Positions 1-8,688 of a DNA stretch of 64,000 nucleotides are shown here, piece after piece. Location: contig NZ_CP030041.1 in assembly GCF_003260975.1 (NCBI RefSeq), positions 1,215,001 through 1,279,000 of the forward strand. The letters run 5' to 3'. The notes under the pieces are model-generated. The model was not told the DNA's origin, did no database searches, and worked only from the letters and a program-made list of their open reading frames with translations. The translations under genes were made by a program, and so were the position numbers. Numbering within the stretch: the stretch's first letter is position 1; each line of letters begins with the position of its first letter. The DNA comes from Echinicola strongylocentroti (GTDB lineage Bacteria > Bacteroidota > Bacteroidia > Cytophagales > Cyclobacteriaceae).

Positions 1-321
1 AATCAATAAGACAGGATTACGAACGATTAGAGAAAGAAAAACAGACCATCCTTTTATATTTACTTGAAAAAGGAAAAATCTCAAGGAAAGAGGCTACGAT
101 CTTATTGGACTTAAAAAACACAAAAACTTATGAAATCCTCACTGAAATGGCAGGCCAAAACCTTATCAAAAAACAAGGCAAAGGGAGAGCCACTTACTAT
201 ACGCTTGGTTGACTCCCCCTAAACCTAGGTGTGCCCTTATTGATCTCAAATACCAGACAACAGCCGAATATCCTCCACCCAAGGAGAGTAAGGCGACTTT
301 TTGTTTTACTCTCATTTTTTT
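1..321. repeat. Long direct repeat, copy 1 (reaches left window edge)
   Basis: Positions 1-321 match 23882-24202 in the same orientation. I see only two mismatches (249 a/t and 311 c/t), and similarity is lost just after 321. The repeat may continue left of the window. It contains the last ~69 codons of a winged-helix coding fragment plus about 110 bp of non-coding tail. Such near-identity implies a recent duplication, conversion or transposition. A third, decayed copy is at 44196-44393. Confidence 0.93.
3..212 (+). pseudogene. C-terminal winged-helix fragment of an AlbA_2/RecG-like ATP-binding protein (partial)
   Basis: The frame is open from the window edge and ends with TGA at 210-212. 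The visible peptide is lysine- and glutamate-rich, then has the pattern RKEATILLDLKNTKTYEIL followed by a glycine/lysine wing (KKQGKGRATYY). That is the usual C-terminal winged helix of Bacteroidota ATP-binding proteins with an AlbA_2 (divergent AAA_4) domain. Only this end is visible. The same peptide recurs at 23770-24093 with no N-terminal domain, so this copy may also be a fragment carried by the repeat. Whether it is a whole gene depends on sequence outside the window. Confidence 0.5.
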
Positions 322-531
322 CACCTGTAACCAATTGTTTATCTGGCTGATACTATCAATTATAGCATTAATTTTTCCGGTTCGAGAAGCTGTTTTTGAA
401 AAACACAGTTTTTCGGGGAATATCGAACCTATTAATTTTCTTTTTGTCTCAATATGTCCGTTTTCATAAAGTATGTCCAGCTTAGAGAGCCTTTCAAGGG
501 ATCTATCAACATATTTGGAATGGTTCGACAC
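292..531 (-). pseudogene. Serine recombinase (resolvase family) C-terminal remnant
   Basis: On the minus strand the reading frame from 531 encodes LERLSKLDILYENGHIETKR, then KLIGSIFPEKLCF and a basic tail. This resembles the extreme C-terminus of large Bacteroidota serine site-specific recombinases, where a coiled coil precedes a KR-K-IIGSIFPEKL-F motif. The catalytic resolvase and zinc-ribbon domains are absent. A possible further relic (GIEADDYR) lies upstream at about 800-840 in an interrupted frame. The C-terminal tail runs into repeat copy 1. I infer a dead mobile-element gene; the family call is from memory of the motif. Confidence 0.5.
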
Positions 532-929
532 TCTCTGTGGCTTGGTCGCAGCCAGTTGGTTTTCCAGGCGAGAAGTTTCCCGATTCTATTCGAACCATAT
601 TTCCCTATAACCCCAGTTCGATTATAAAATCGTTTCCGTACAGTGGTCGGAACATGCACTGCGAGGCTTAGAGGGAGATTTGAGGGGTGGAAGCCGTGGC
701 AGCTCGCCGCGGCGAGTTGCCACACCCTTTTCCAACCCACATCCTCTTTAAAAGGGTTCGCTATGACGCTTTTAATACTAAAATTAAGTCGAGCTCAGGT
801 CTATAATCATCTGCCTCAATGCCTCGGGCAATTAATAGATTCCTGCTCCTAGGCGGTTGCTACCATAGTATAGGCACAACAGACGTCTTCCTTGATGCGG
901 TTTTCGGTCTGCCCCCTTTTCTAATTCGG
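322..929. other. Non-coding/decayed stretch with a 28-bp near-palindrome
   Basis: Apart from the recombinase remnant I see no credible gene here. At 696-723 there is a near-perfect 28-bp palindrome (arms GTGGCAGCTCGCCG and CGGCGAGTTGCCAC, one mismatch), which would form a stable GC-rich hairpin. Short overlapping reading frames around it lack any recognisable family. The stretch separates the mobile-element relics from the stop of the GH20 gene. Confidence 0.6.
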
Positions 930-2969
930 TCAATAAGCCACCCTATCTAAAATGGCAAAAGTCACCATACAGTTTTGGTATTTATTAGCATAGGGAATGG
1001 TAATGGTCACCTCATTCATACCTTTTTCCAAGGACAGTTTATAAGGTTCTCTACGCCAGTATAGTTCTTCTTGTGCCCAGGGAACTTCTTGGTCCTGTTT
1101 GCTCCCCCATCCTTCAATTTTCGAAGGATGCCAGCCGGGGTTTTCCCACTCCGGGGCTGGCAAGGCCTCACCATTCACCCATATTCTTCCTCCTTGAACA
1201 TCCCAGCTGCCTTTTTCGGGAATGCCTCCATAGGTTCTATTGGCCCTTAGGGGTGTTTCAAAAGCAATCCAAGCCAGCACCTCTCGTTTGTCCTCGCTGA
1301 AAACGGAAGTTTTGGCTACCACTGTTTCCCCTTTCTGTATGCCAGGGAAATAGCCTCCCTGCTGGAATCTATCTCGAATGATGATGGTATTTCCCCTGCC
1401 CTGAAGGAATTCACCACCTTCACTTATCCATTTGTCGATCGGTCCAATATCGGTCATGGGCTGATCTATCGGTCCATAAAGCTTCCATGAACGATCACTC
1501 TGTCGAAGGTAGGGAAAAGACTTATGCTCGAAAAACCGGTTTTTATGGTCTAAAAGGTAATCTTCAAATATATTAAAATAGTCAGCGGCACCGGTATCGA
1601 ATGGAGGAAGTGTAACCATATATTCAGCAGGTGCCTCCAAAACATCAGCTGTCCAAGTGGCCCATGCATAGGTCAGCAGCCCGGGATAAACGGGGTTATT
1701 AAGGTACACTTCCTTCTGGTCAGCTACATTGACATCATGCCATAGACATAGTATTCCTCCAAGACAATCATTTTGGCTCATGGTAGCCCCAATGGGCTTG
1801 AACAGTAACTTGTTCACAAATGTCATGGGTTCTGCGTTATTGATATAACTGTTACGGGAATCAATCTCCAAAAAACGGTGGTCTTTTGCCTTAACAGTAT
1901 CCATCTCTCCCCAAGACTGCCGTAAGACGGAAGGAGACGCAGGAAGCCCGGGGCTCCACATCATGGCCTTTCTACCATTGGACTCCACTACTGCAACCAT
2001 CCGCTCCATAAACTCCTTTGGATTTGGCACATGGACCTCATCGGAACCAATGTGGATAATAGGAGCTAGTTCTTTCGGGATTTCTGAAAAGAATTCCGTC
2101 AAAATCACCTTCAAAGCGTCCATACCTTGTTCTGACTCCATCCGGAAGCCCATCGCCTTGGTAAAGGAATCACTGTGCCCTGGCATATCTATTTCGGGGA
2201 TTACTTGGATTTTTCGCTCTTTGGCATAAGCTATCAGTTCTCTGATTTCACCATAAGTATAATAGCGTCCTGGATCCCTTCCTTTTCTATGGTTTTCTGC
2301 TGCGGTCAGCTGGGGAAAGGCCTTACTTTCTATCCGCCACGCAGGCCTATCGGTCAAGTGCCAGTGAAACACATTCATTTTATAATCAGACATGATATCA
2401 AGTTGCTTTTTCAGCAGATCTAGCTCCTGATAGTTTCTTCCTACATCAACCATGAACCCGCGAACGGGAAATTGGGGCTTATCAACTATTTTGACCTTTG
2501 GTATATAATGGACACCCTTTTCTTGAATGATCAATTGGCGAAGTGTTTTCATCCCATAATAAAAGCCTTCTTCAGTACTTGACTGAACAGTCACTCCATG
2601 CTGAGTAATCAATAGATTATAGGCCTCCTTATCCATTTCTGGTATTTCCTCCAATTTAATGGCCAAGCTGTGCTTTTCGGATGAAGAGAAGCCTTTTTCT
2701 CTGACGATGTCTTGGCACTCGTTCTGTAAAGACGCTATGATTTTTGTTTCTCCTTGCAATTTCAGGCCATCAACCATGACTCTTCCGCCATCTTCCCACA
2801 CGATCGAGTCAGGATAAGGAATCAATCTCACAGGGGCTTCCCTAAGTTCCCGTATCGTTTTTTTGGTTACAAACCTTTCATTAAGGTCACTTTTCTGCCC
2901 CAAAACCTGAAAGTGATTCCCTGTAAAAAGAAGTATTAAAAAGGTAATTAAAAGAGACTTGGTCATCAT
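930..2969 (-). CDS. GH20 beta-N-acetylhexosaminidase, secreted
   Basis: A 679-residue protein with a signal peptide (residues 1-25, hydrophobic ITFLILLF core). Residues ~45-165 form the GH20b-like alpha/beta domain. The TIM barrel begins near RGFMVDVGRNY (170) and contains FHWHLTD (201-207), IDMPGHSD (~260) and the catalytic pair D310-E311 in HIGSDEV. In GH20 the Glu is the acid and the Asp positions the substrate N-acetyl group for anchimeric assistance. The C-terminal ~200 residues are probably an accessory beta domain. It removes terminal GlcNAc or GalNAc from glycans, fitting the last step after desialylation. It is the final gene of the sialic acid operon, 4 bp after the esterase gene. 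Two ATGs are adjacent at the start (2969, 2966). Confidence 0.93.
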   Translation of the reverse strand: MMTKSLLITFLILLFTGNHFQVLGQKSDLNERFVTKKTIRELREAPVRLIPYPDSIVWEDGGRVMVDGLKLQGETKIIASLQNECQDIVREKGFSSSEKHSLAIKLEEIPEMDKEAYNLLITQHGVTVQSSTEEGFYYGMKTLRQLIIQEKGVHYIPKVKIVDKPQFPVRGFMVDVGRNYQELDLLKKQLDIMSDYKMNVFHWHLTDRPAWRIESKAFPQLTAAENHRKGRDPGRYYTYGEIRELIAYAKERKIQVIPEIDMPGHSDSFTKAMGFRMESEQGMDALKVILTEFFSEIPKELAPIIHIGSDEVHVPNPKEFMERMVAVVESNGRKAMMWSPGLPASPSVLRQSWGEMDTVKAKDHRFLEIDSRNSYINNAEPMTFVNKLLFKPIGATMSQNDCLGGILCLWHDVNVADQKEVYLNNPVYPGLLTYAWATWTADVLEAPAEYMVTLPPFDTGAADYFNIFEDYLLDHKNRFFEHKSFPYLRQSDRSWKLYGPIDQPMTDIGPIDKWISEGGEFLQGRGNTIIIRDRFQQGGYFPGIQKGETVVAKTSVFSEDKREVLAWIAFETPLRANRTYGGIPEKGSWDVQGGRIWVNGEALPAPEWENPGWHPSKIEGWGSKQDQEVPWAQEELYWRREPYKLSLEKGMNEVTITIPYANKYQNCMVTFAILDRVAY

Positions 2970-2973
2970 TAGC

Positions 2974-5079
2974 TTATTTTAGTTGCTCATTTCTTTTTGA
3001 TGGTACTTGTATTGACGAAGTACCCATTGGCATTCCAGACGTGTTGGATAAATTCGCCCTGGTAAAGGGTTCGTATGCATACCTTATTTCCTTCACATGA
3101 AAGTCCCTAGGTATAGTTAGCTTTACTTGATCACCAGTTATATTTCCAAGGACTGAAACCGACTGTCCCTTCCCGTTGACCAATTCAAACCCCATCACTT
3201 TTTCTCCATTAAGCGTGCATAGCCCCTCCCCGTGGTCAAAACTTACGAAAATCGCCTCCTGTCCGCATTCCACTGAACTCATTTTTGGGGCATCGGCCAA
3301 TACTTCCATACCATAGGTTTGGGAGAGTGCTTTTAGGGCCAAGCGTTCACCTACTTTCTTCTTTTTTGTAGGATGTACATCGAGGGAATCTCCCAGGTCC
3401 ACAGTGACCACCATTTCTGAAAACGAAAGCTCTTGGGCTATTTCCTGTTGCATTTTCCTGAAGTTGGGCCAAGAGGGTCTGGCCATCCCGGGAAGCTGAG
3501 CGTACACTATGGGAAGGGATGGATTGTGCCACTTTTGCCTGTAATCCCTGACCATCTGAAAAAACATTCTTTTGTACAAATCAGGATTATGGGTGTTACT
3601 TTCCCCTTGGTACCATAGTATTCCCTTGACATCAAAAGGAATGATATTGCTCAATGCTGCATCATATATATAGGAAGGTTGATAAGGGTGTCGTTGTCGT
3701 TCGGAAAATTTATTGCTCATATTTACCGTTGCCCTTTCCCTTACCCATGGCATGATATAATCAGAATTCGCCCAATTCTCTAACAGATTAACCAACAGTG
3801 GATCTTCCCAAAGTGCCTTTTTATCCACAAAGGCTTCGATCGGGGCTCCTCCCAAACTTAATTGTACAAGGCCTATAGGCACGTTAAGCTGACCTTGGAC
3901 AGATACTCCAAAATGATAGGCGACTGCAGAAAAGCCTTTTCTTTCAACATTCCAGTACCCCTTAAAATAGCCGAGCCCATTGACCTTTTTAAGGGTTAGG
4001 CTATCCCATGGGCTGTTATCCGTTGCCTTTATTGCATGGAATTTAAAAAGTCTAATGTTATTGTTTTTTAGCTGTCTTCCTTCCTCTCCCCATGACTGGG
4101 AAGCTTGCAGAGGGAAATCCATATTGGATTGGCCCATACACAACCATACATCCCCCACCAATACATCTTTCAAGGTAATGCACTGTTTGGAATGGTTGAT
4201 TTCCATAACAAATGGCCCTCCCGTTTTGACTCCCGTAAGGTATAGCTTCCATTTACCATGTCGATCCACTGTGGTATGTCTTCTTTTGCCTTGAAAATCT
4301 ACCGTCACCACCTGACCTGGATTACCCTTTCCAAATACAGGAATACTATCTCCTCGCTGAAGTACCATACCATCACCAAATAATTCCGGCATGTGCAATC
4401 CTCCAAAATCTTTCAAGAGGTAAGAATAAACGGTTTTCGCCATTAATGCCGCTCCTTCTTTTACGGGGTGGATATTGTCAGGAAATAAGTCCGGACGTTT
4501 TACTAGCGGGGCAAATAGGTCTATCAACTGCACCTCATTTGCACGGGCCACTTTTACCATCTTGTTATTGATGACCTGATGCCAACGGTGAGTTCCTGAC
4601 TTGAAGCGTGGATGGCCACTAAAAATGGGGCTTAGCAGGGCTACATAGATTTCAATGTTTGGGTTTATCTTCCTGAATTGTGCTATTAGCCAAGCATAAT
4701 CAGCTTCGAAAGCAAGCCCATAATCAGGCCAATTCCTCGGGTCTGTATCGTTTAATCCCAAATTGATGACCGCTATATCCGGCTTATACTTCAATGCACT
4801 GTCAAATTCTTCGGTCAAATAATACGGGCGGTGCCCTTTACGCAGCAGCGTGGCCCCACTGTGACCATAATTTTTAACTTCATATCCCTCTCCCAATAGC
4901 GCTTGGAGCTTGGCGGGGTAAGAAAAAACACACCTTTTCGGAATCCCCAGACCATAAGTAACTGAATTGCCTATACAAGCCACCTTGATTTTAGTTTGAC
5001 CATTTACATTGATCAGGGCCAAAAACAATAGCATCGAAAGGATTGTTGCCCTTGCTGTTCGGTTCTCCAAGGTATTCAT
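2974..5079 (-). CDS. Two-domain SGNH hydrolase / sialate O-acetylesterase
   Basis: The frame opens with GTG at 5088, but the ATG at 5079 gives a cleaner signal peptide (MNTLENRTARATILSMLLFL) and is preferred. The N-terminal half (~30-225) is an SGNH/GDSL esterase: block I ACIGNSVTYG, block III NLGLND, block V DNIHP (catalytic D/H). The C-terminal half (~230-700) is a sialate O-acetylesterase (SASA) domain with GQSNM (nucleophile Ser) and WYQGESN. Both are carbohydrate esterase folds, so one protein carries two deacetylase sites. The likely job is removing O-acetyl groups that block sialidase or lyase. Its ATG is 15 bp downstream of the creatininase-family stop. Substrate positions are not predictable from sequence. 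Confidence 0.9.
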   Translation of the reverse strand: MNTLENRTARATILSMLLFLALINVNGQTKIKVACIGNSVTYGLGIPKRCVFSYPAKLQALLGEGYEVKNYGHSGATLLRKGHRPYYLTEEFDSALKYKPDIAVINLGLNDTDPRNWPDYGLAFEADYAWLIAQFRKINPNIEIYVALLSPIFSGHPRFKSGTHRWHQVINNKMVKVARANEVQLIDLFAPLVKRPDLFPDNIHPVKEGAALMAKTVYSYLLKDFGGLHMPELFGDGMVLQRGDSIPVFGKGNPGQVVTVDFQGKRRHTTVDRHGKWKLYLTGVKTGGPFVMEINHSKQCITLKDVLVGDVWLCMGQSNMDFPLQASQSWGEEGRQLKNNNIRLFKFHAIKATDNSPWDSLTLKKVNGLGYFKGYWNVERKGFSAVAYHFGVSVQGQLNVPIGLVQLSLGGAPIEAFVDKKALWEDPLLVNLLENWANSDYIMPWVRERATVNMSNKFSERQRHPYQPSYIYDAALSNIIPFDVKGILWYQGESNTHNPDLYKRMFFQMVRDYRQKWHNPSLPIVYAQLPGMARPSWPNFRKMQQEIAQELSFSEMVVTVDLGDSLDVHPTKKKKVGERLALKALSQTYGMEVLADAPKMSSVECGQEAIFVSFDHGEGLCTLNGEKVMGFELVNGKGQSVSVLGNITGDQVKLTIPRDFHVKEIRYAYEPFTRANLSNTSGMPMGTSSIQVPSKRNEQLK

Positions 5080-5094
5080 TCTTTCCACTTGTTC

Positions 5095-5859
5095 TTATTG
5101 ATAAATATCCATTGGGTTTACCTTATCCAATTCAGTCAGAAACTCCATGGTTCTATCGGTCAAAACATCCAAAAAACGTTCACCTTTCTTGGAAGAGGCC
5201 TTTTGCGGATTGCCAACTCCTGTATCTTCGCTTACTTTCCCCCAATTCCTGGGCGTCCATACCAACTTACTTTTTAGGCCTCCCAACTTAAATCCCGTCG
5301 TTTTCCCTTCACCTGCTTCTTCCAAGGGCAAAACCAGCTCTGGGTAGCAAAACTGCATGATGCTGGTTTCCATTTCCCCTGCATGGTCACCGGGCTCATC
5401 AAAATAATCTTCATTATTTAGTACTTTAAACCAGTCTATTACTCCAATAAAACAATGTTCAAATTGGATCTGAAGCTCCCTGATGATCGGTTTAAATTCA
5501 TTGCCCCCGTGACTGTTGACAATGACCAATTTGTGAATTTTTTGACGATCCAGTGACGTAAGGATATCCTGCAATATAGCCAACTGGGTAGTTGGTCTCG
5601 TATGAATACAAAAAGGATAATCGATCTGCCCGGGATTTTGTACACCCAAAGGGATGGAGGGAAGTACCATACATTTGACCCCATTCCTATGCGCCTTAGA
5701 GGCGGCCATTTCTGCAATTTTTTCAGATTGAAGGGTATCCGTCCCATAAGGTAAGTGATAGTTGTGCGGTTCTGTGGCTCCCCAGGGTAGTAGGGCAATT
5801 GTAAACTTTTCTTCCTTGACCGTTTTCCAATTGGATTGGTTCAATATGTATTTTTTCAT
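5095..5859 (-). CDS. Creatininase-family metal-dependent amidohydrolase, role unknown
   Basis: At 254 residues this has normal creatininase-superfamily length. Metal-ligand motifs are all visible: GATEPHNYHLPYGTD (~28-41), NSHGGN (115-120) and DHAGEMETS (158-166). Known members hydrolyse creatinine, a formamidopyrimidine, a mycofactocin precursor or an inosose derivative, so the fold predicts C-N or C-C hydrolysis on a small cyclic or amide substrate. There is no signal peptide, so it is cytoplasmic, unlike the esterase after it. It lies between the AGE epimerase and the esterase in the sialic acid operon. I infer action on an unusual amide or lactam form of an amino sugar, but cannot name the substrate. 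Confidence 0.85.
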   Translation of the reverse strand: MKKYILNQSNWKTVKEEKFTIALLPWGATEPHNYHLPYGTDTLQSEKIAEMAASKAHRNGVKCMVLPSIPLGVQNPGQIDYPFCIHTRPTTQLAILQDILTSLDRQKIHKLVIVNSHGGNEFKPIIRELQIQFEHCFIGVIDWFKVLNNEDYFDEPGDHAGEMETSIMQFCYPELVLPLEEAGEGKTTGFKLGGLKSKLVWTPRNWGKVSEDTGVGNPQKASSKKGERFLDVLTDRTMEFLTELDKVNPMDIYQ

Positions 5860-5929
5860 TGTTTATTTGCTTTGATCAATGATCCTCTCAACACCTATCG
5901 GCTAGCTCTTCTGACATGGCTAAAATGTC

Positions 5930-7108
5930 CTATTTATCTATCCCACTTTCCATGGTCTTCCAGACCTGATAAAGTGCCCGCGGCACGTGAAAACAGCCTT
6001 TCCACTTTCCTCCTTTGAGATCGAGCAGTACATCTCCCCTTCTGTTCAAATACCCGAACCACTCCCCTTCTTTGGCATCATAAAAATTCCCCCAAGCATA
6101 TTGGTGTACCGTCTCAAACCACTCCCAACATCGCTTGTCCCCGGTCATCCGATATCCTTTTGCTAATGCCACCAGTGTTTCTAAATGTACCCACCAAAGC
6201 TTTTGGTCCCATTCCAGTTGCTGAGGAGGATGACCTTTATGATCCAAGAAATAAAATATCCCTCCGTACTCTTTGTCCCAGCCATTTTCCAGCTGCCTTA
6301 TCATTATCGTTACGGCTTTGTCGGCAAGGGATTGGTCTCCCCGTCTTTTTGCTATATCCATCATAAACCACATAGCTTCTATAGCGTGCCCGGGATTGAG
6401 CAAACGGCCTTCAAAGCTGTCGGAATACCCATTGTTCGATGTCCTGTTTTCGAACATCAACAAAGAGTCCTGATCGAGAAAATTCACCATGACCTCTTGC
6501 ACACAAGTGTCCAGAAGTCCTTCTACCAAATCATTGTCCAGCAAGGGCTCCATTTCCAAACAGAGATTGCTAAGGATCATGGGCAAAGCAAAGTTCTTCA
6601 AGGGCCGGGTTCCGGGATAGGATTTGTTGTATCTTCCTTTAGGGTTTTCCTGACGATCCAAAATCCGTTGGAAAATCCCCACGGCTTTGCTACCTAGTTC
6701 CTCATTTTGTGAAATCTGTCCATATTTCGCAAAGGCCATTGCCACGAAACAATCTGAGAAGATATTATATGGCTGTACCAATGGACTTCCCTTTTGTGTC
6801 AGGGAAAAGTAATAGTCACCGTTACTGTCACTACCATGTTTTGTTAGAAACTCGATACCAAGCCTGGACATGGCCAACCATTCCTCCCTTTTATCCACTT
6901 CTTGATAGAGTAAGCTAAACATCCAGGCTTGTCTTCCTTGGAGCCATACGAACTTATCGGTATCAAATACCTTCCCCTTTCTGTCCAAACAGGTAAAATA
7001 GCCCCCGTTTTCCCAATCGGGGGAATTTCGTTCCCAAAAAGGAATGACATTTTCCAAAAGTGCAGTCTTATACTGCTGGCTATAATCACGAATCTTATTT
7101 TTGTCCAT
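5930..7108 (-). CDS. N-acylglucosamine 2-epimerase (AGE family)
   Basis: The alpha/alpha-barrel AGE fold shows in WLQGRQAWMFSLLY near the N-terminus, NPGHAIEAMWF in the middle (catalytic-type His), WVHLETLVALAKGY, and GCFHVPRALYQVW at the end (second conserved His). It interconverts ManNAc and GlcNAc in the cytoplasm, using ManNAc released by the lyase in this operon. This is the non-phosphorylated route, in place of ManNAc kinase plus NanE. The frame could open at TTG 7141, but ATG 7108 (MDKNKIRDYSQQY) matches the family N-terminus better. Length 392 residues is typical. Cellobiose 2-epimerase and YihS-type isomerases share the fold; the operon favours ManNAc. Confidence 0.88.
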   Translation of the reverse strand: MDKNKIRDYSQQYKTALLENVIPFWERNSPDWENGGYFTCLDRKGKVFDTDKFVWLQGRQAWMFSLLYQEVDKREEWLAMSRLGIEFLTKHGSDSNGDYYFSLTQKGSPLVQPYNIFSDCFVAMAFAKYGQISQNEELGSKAVGIFQRILDRQENPKGRYNKSYPGTRPLKNFALPMILSNLCLEMEPLLDNDLVEGLLDTCVQEVMVNFLDQDSLLMFENRTSNNGYSDSFEGRLLNPGHAIEAMWFMMDIAKRRGDQSLADKAVTIMIRQLENGWDKEYGGIFYFLDHKGHPPQQLEWDQKLWWVHLETLVALAKGYRMTGDKRCWEWFETVHQYAWGNFYDAKEGEWFGYLNRRGDVLLDLKGGKWKGCFHVPRALYQVWKTMESGIDK

Positions 7109-7155
7109 GGTATGCGATGGTATATTTCCTTTATTAGGCAAGCTATTTGATCTGA

Positions 7156-8688
7156 TTATTTAAAATACTGCAAGTACTTCCACCTAAAAGTGGAATCTTT
7201 AGCATAGGAGTGGTTAGGGAAATGCCTGTTCACTGAATCCACTTCAGCTACAAATCGATCTAAAATACCCTTGTCATAGAATGGATCATCAGTTTCTTGT
7301 TGCCACTTGACCAAGGCTCCAATCATTTCACCTTTTATGGAGACATATTGCGGATTTCCTATTAAGTTCCTGAACTCATATGGATCTTCCTGTAGGTCAT
7401 AAAGCTCATATTCGGGCGGATTTTTCCATGTGGCGTAAGCTGCCCTGACCTCATCGGTGCCTTGCATAAGCTCTCCCTCCTCAGTTCCACCGTCAAAATG
7501 TCCATTTAAATGATCAGCATAAAATGAATACTTTGGGTTTTCTCTTGTATACAATAGGTTATGTATCAGTTTATAGCGGTCGTTTCTCACACTTCTTCTC
7601 GGGTAAAAAAACAAAGAAGTGGAACCTGCACCTCCGGCAAAAACATACTCTCTCCACTGCCCTTCTGAGCCTTGGCCCAATAGTGGCAATAGCGATCTCC
7701 CATCCAAGGAATCGGGGCATTTAGCTCCGGTAATATCCATGATAGTGGGTACAATATCGATGGAAGACACCAGCTCCTTCCGCATACCAACATGAGGATT
7801 TCGGGGTGGATAGCGAATGATCAATGGCACTCTCAGACCCGCTTCATAGTTAGAGCACTTTGCTCTAGAAAATTGGGGCCCATGATCTCCCATGTAAATC
7901 ACCACTGTATTTTCCAATAACTTTTCCTCCTCCAGTTTCTTCAGCAACAATCCCACAGCGATATCCAGACGGGCCATGCTGTTGTAGTAGTTTGCAGTGT
8001 ACTCTCGTAATCTTCTACTGTCCACACCAATAAAGGGCAGCGTGCCAGTTACATCATCTGCATCCAAAGGCTGTGGAGGTAATCCATCCACTTGCTTTTG
8101 AAGTGGGAAATGGGCATCGGGAAAATTGACCATTAGAAAAAAAGGCTTTCCAGCATCCATTTGGATAAATTCCAAGGCACTTTCAGCATATTTTTCCAAT
8201 TGCACTTTTTCAAAATTGGCACCCTTGATGGCTTCATAATCCCACTTGAAAGAAGTAGCTGGGTTAACATGCCGTTTACCGATAATCCCAGCACGGTATC
8301 CTACATCATGTAAATACCCCGGGAGGGTCTTCAATGAATCATACATCTGATAATGATGAGTGGCCAATCCAATCTGTCCATTTTGGTGAGGATATAATCC
8401 TGTAAACAGGGTCGAACGAGATGGACTACAGACCGAATAGGTAACAAATGCATTGTCAAACCTTACACCAGTTTCAGCAAGCTGGTCAATATTGGGTGTG
8501 GAAACATCCTGATTACCGTAACAACCTAGTTCAGGTCCATTATCCTCTGATACGATAAAAAGGACATTCATTTTTTCCTTTGCTCCTGATCCATTTTTTG
8601 CACCTTTATCACATGATGACAGAAGCAGTACGGCCAAAAACCAGCCCCATAGAAAAACACTATTTTTTATTTCAATGGCTTTTATCAT
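7156..8688 (-). CDS. Lipoprotein sulfatase (S1 family, resembling N-sulfoglucosamine sulfohydrolase type)
   Basis: A 510-residue sulfatase with lipobox LLLSSC (Cys26). The metal-binding start is VSEDNGPELGCYGN (~47-59), and the formylglycine motif is CSPSR (87-91). Later metal and active-site residues appear in YMGDHGPQF. Cys-type sulfatases need an anaerobic or aerobic maturase, not seen in this window. The SEDNGP...GCYGN start is what I recall from the heparan N-sulfatase-like subgroup, but subfamily is uncertain. Its ATG overlaps the TGA of the sialidase gene (ATGA at 8685-8688), so the two are probably translationally coupled. That suggests the target glycan carries both sialic acid and sulfate. 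Confidence 0.9.
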   Translation of the reverse strand: MIKAIEIKNSVFLWGWFLAVLLLSSCDKGAKNGSGAKEKMNVLFIVSEDNGPELGCYGNQDVSTPNIDQLAETGVRFDNAFVTYSVCSPSRSTLFTGLYPHQNGQIGLATHHYQMYDSLKTLPGYLHDVGYRAGIIGKRHVNPATSFKWDYEAIKGANFEKVQLEKYAESALEFIQMDAGKPFFLMVNFPDAHFPLQKQVDGLPPQPLDADDVTGTLPFIGVDSRRLREYTANYYNSMARLDIAVGLLLKKLEEEKLLENTVVIYMGDHGPQFSRAKCSNYEAGLRVPLIIRYPPRNPHVGMRKELVSSIDIVPTIMDITGAKCPDSLDGRSLLPLLGQGSEGQWREYVFAGGAGSTSLFFYPRRSVRNDRYKLIHNLLYTRENPKYSFYADHLNGHFDGGTEEGELMQGTDEVRAAYATWKNPPEYELYDLQEDPYEFRNLIGNPQYVSIKGEMIGALVKWQQETDDPFYDKGILDRFVAEVDSVNRHFPNHSYAKDSTFRWKYLQYFK

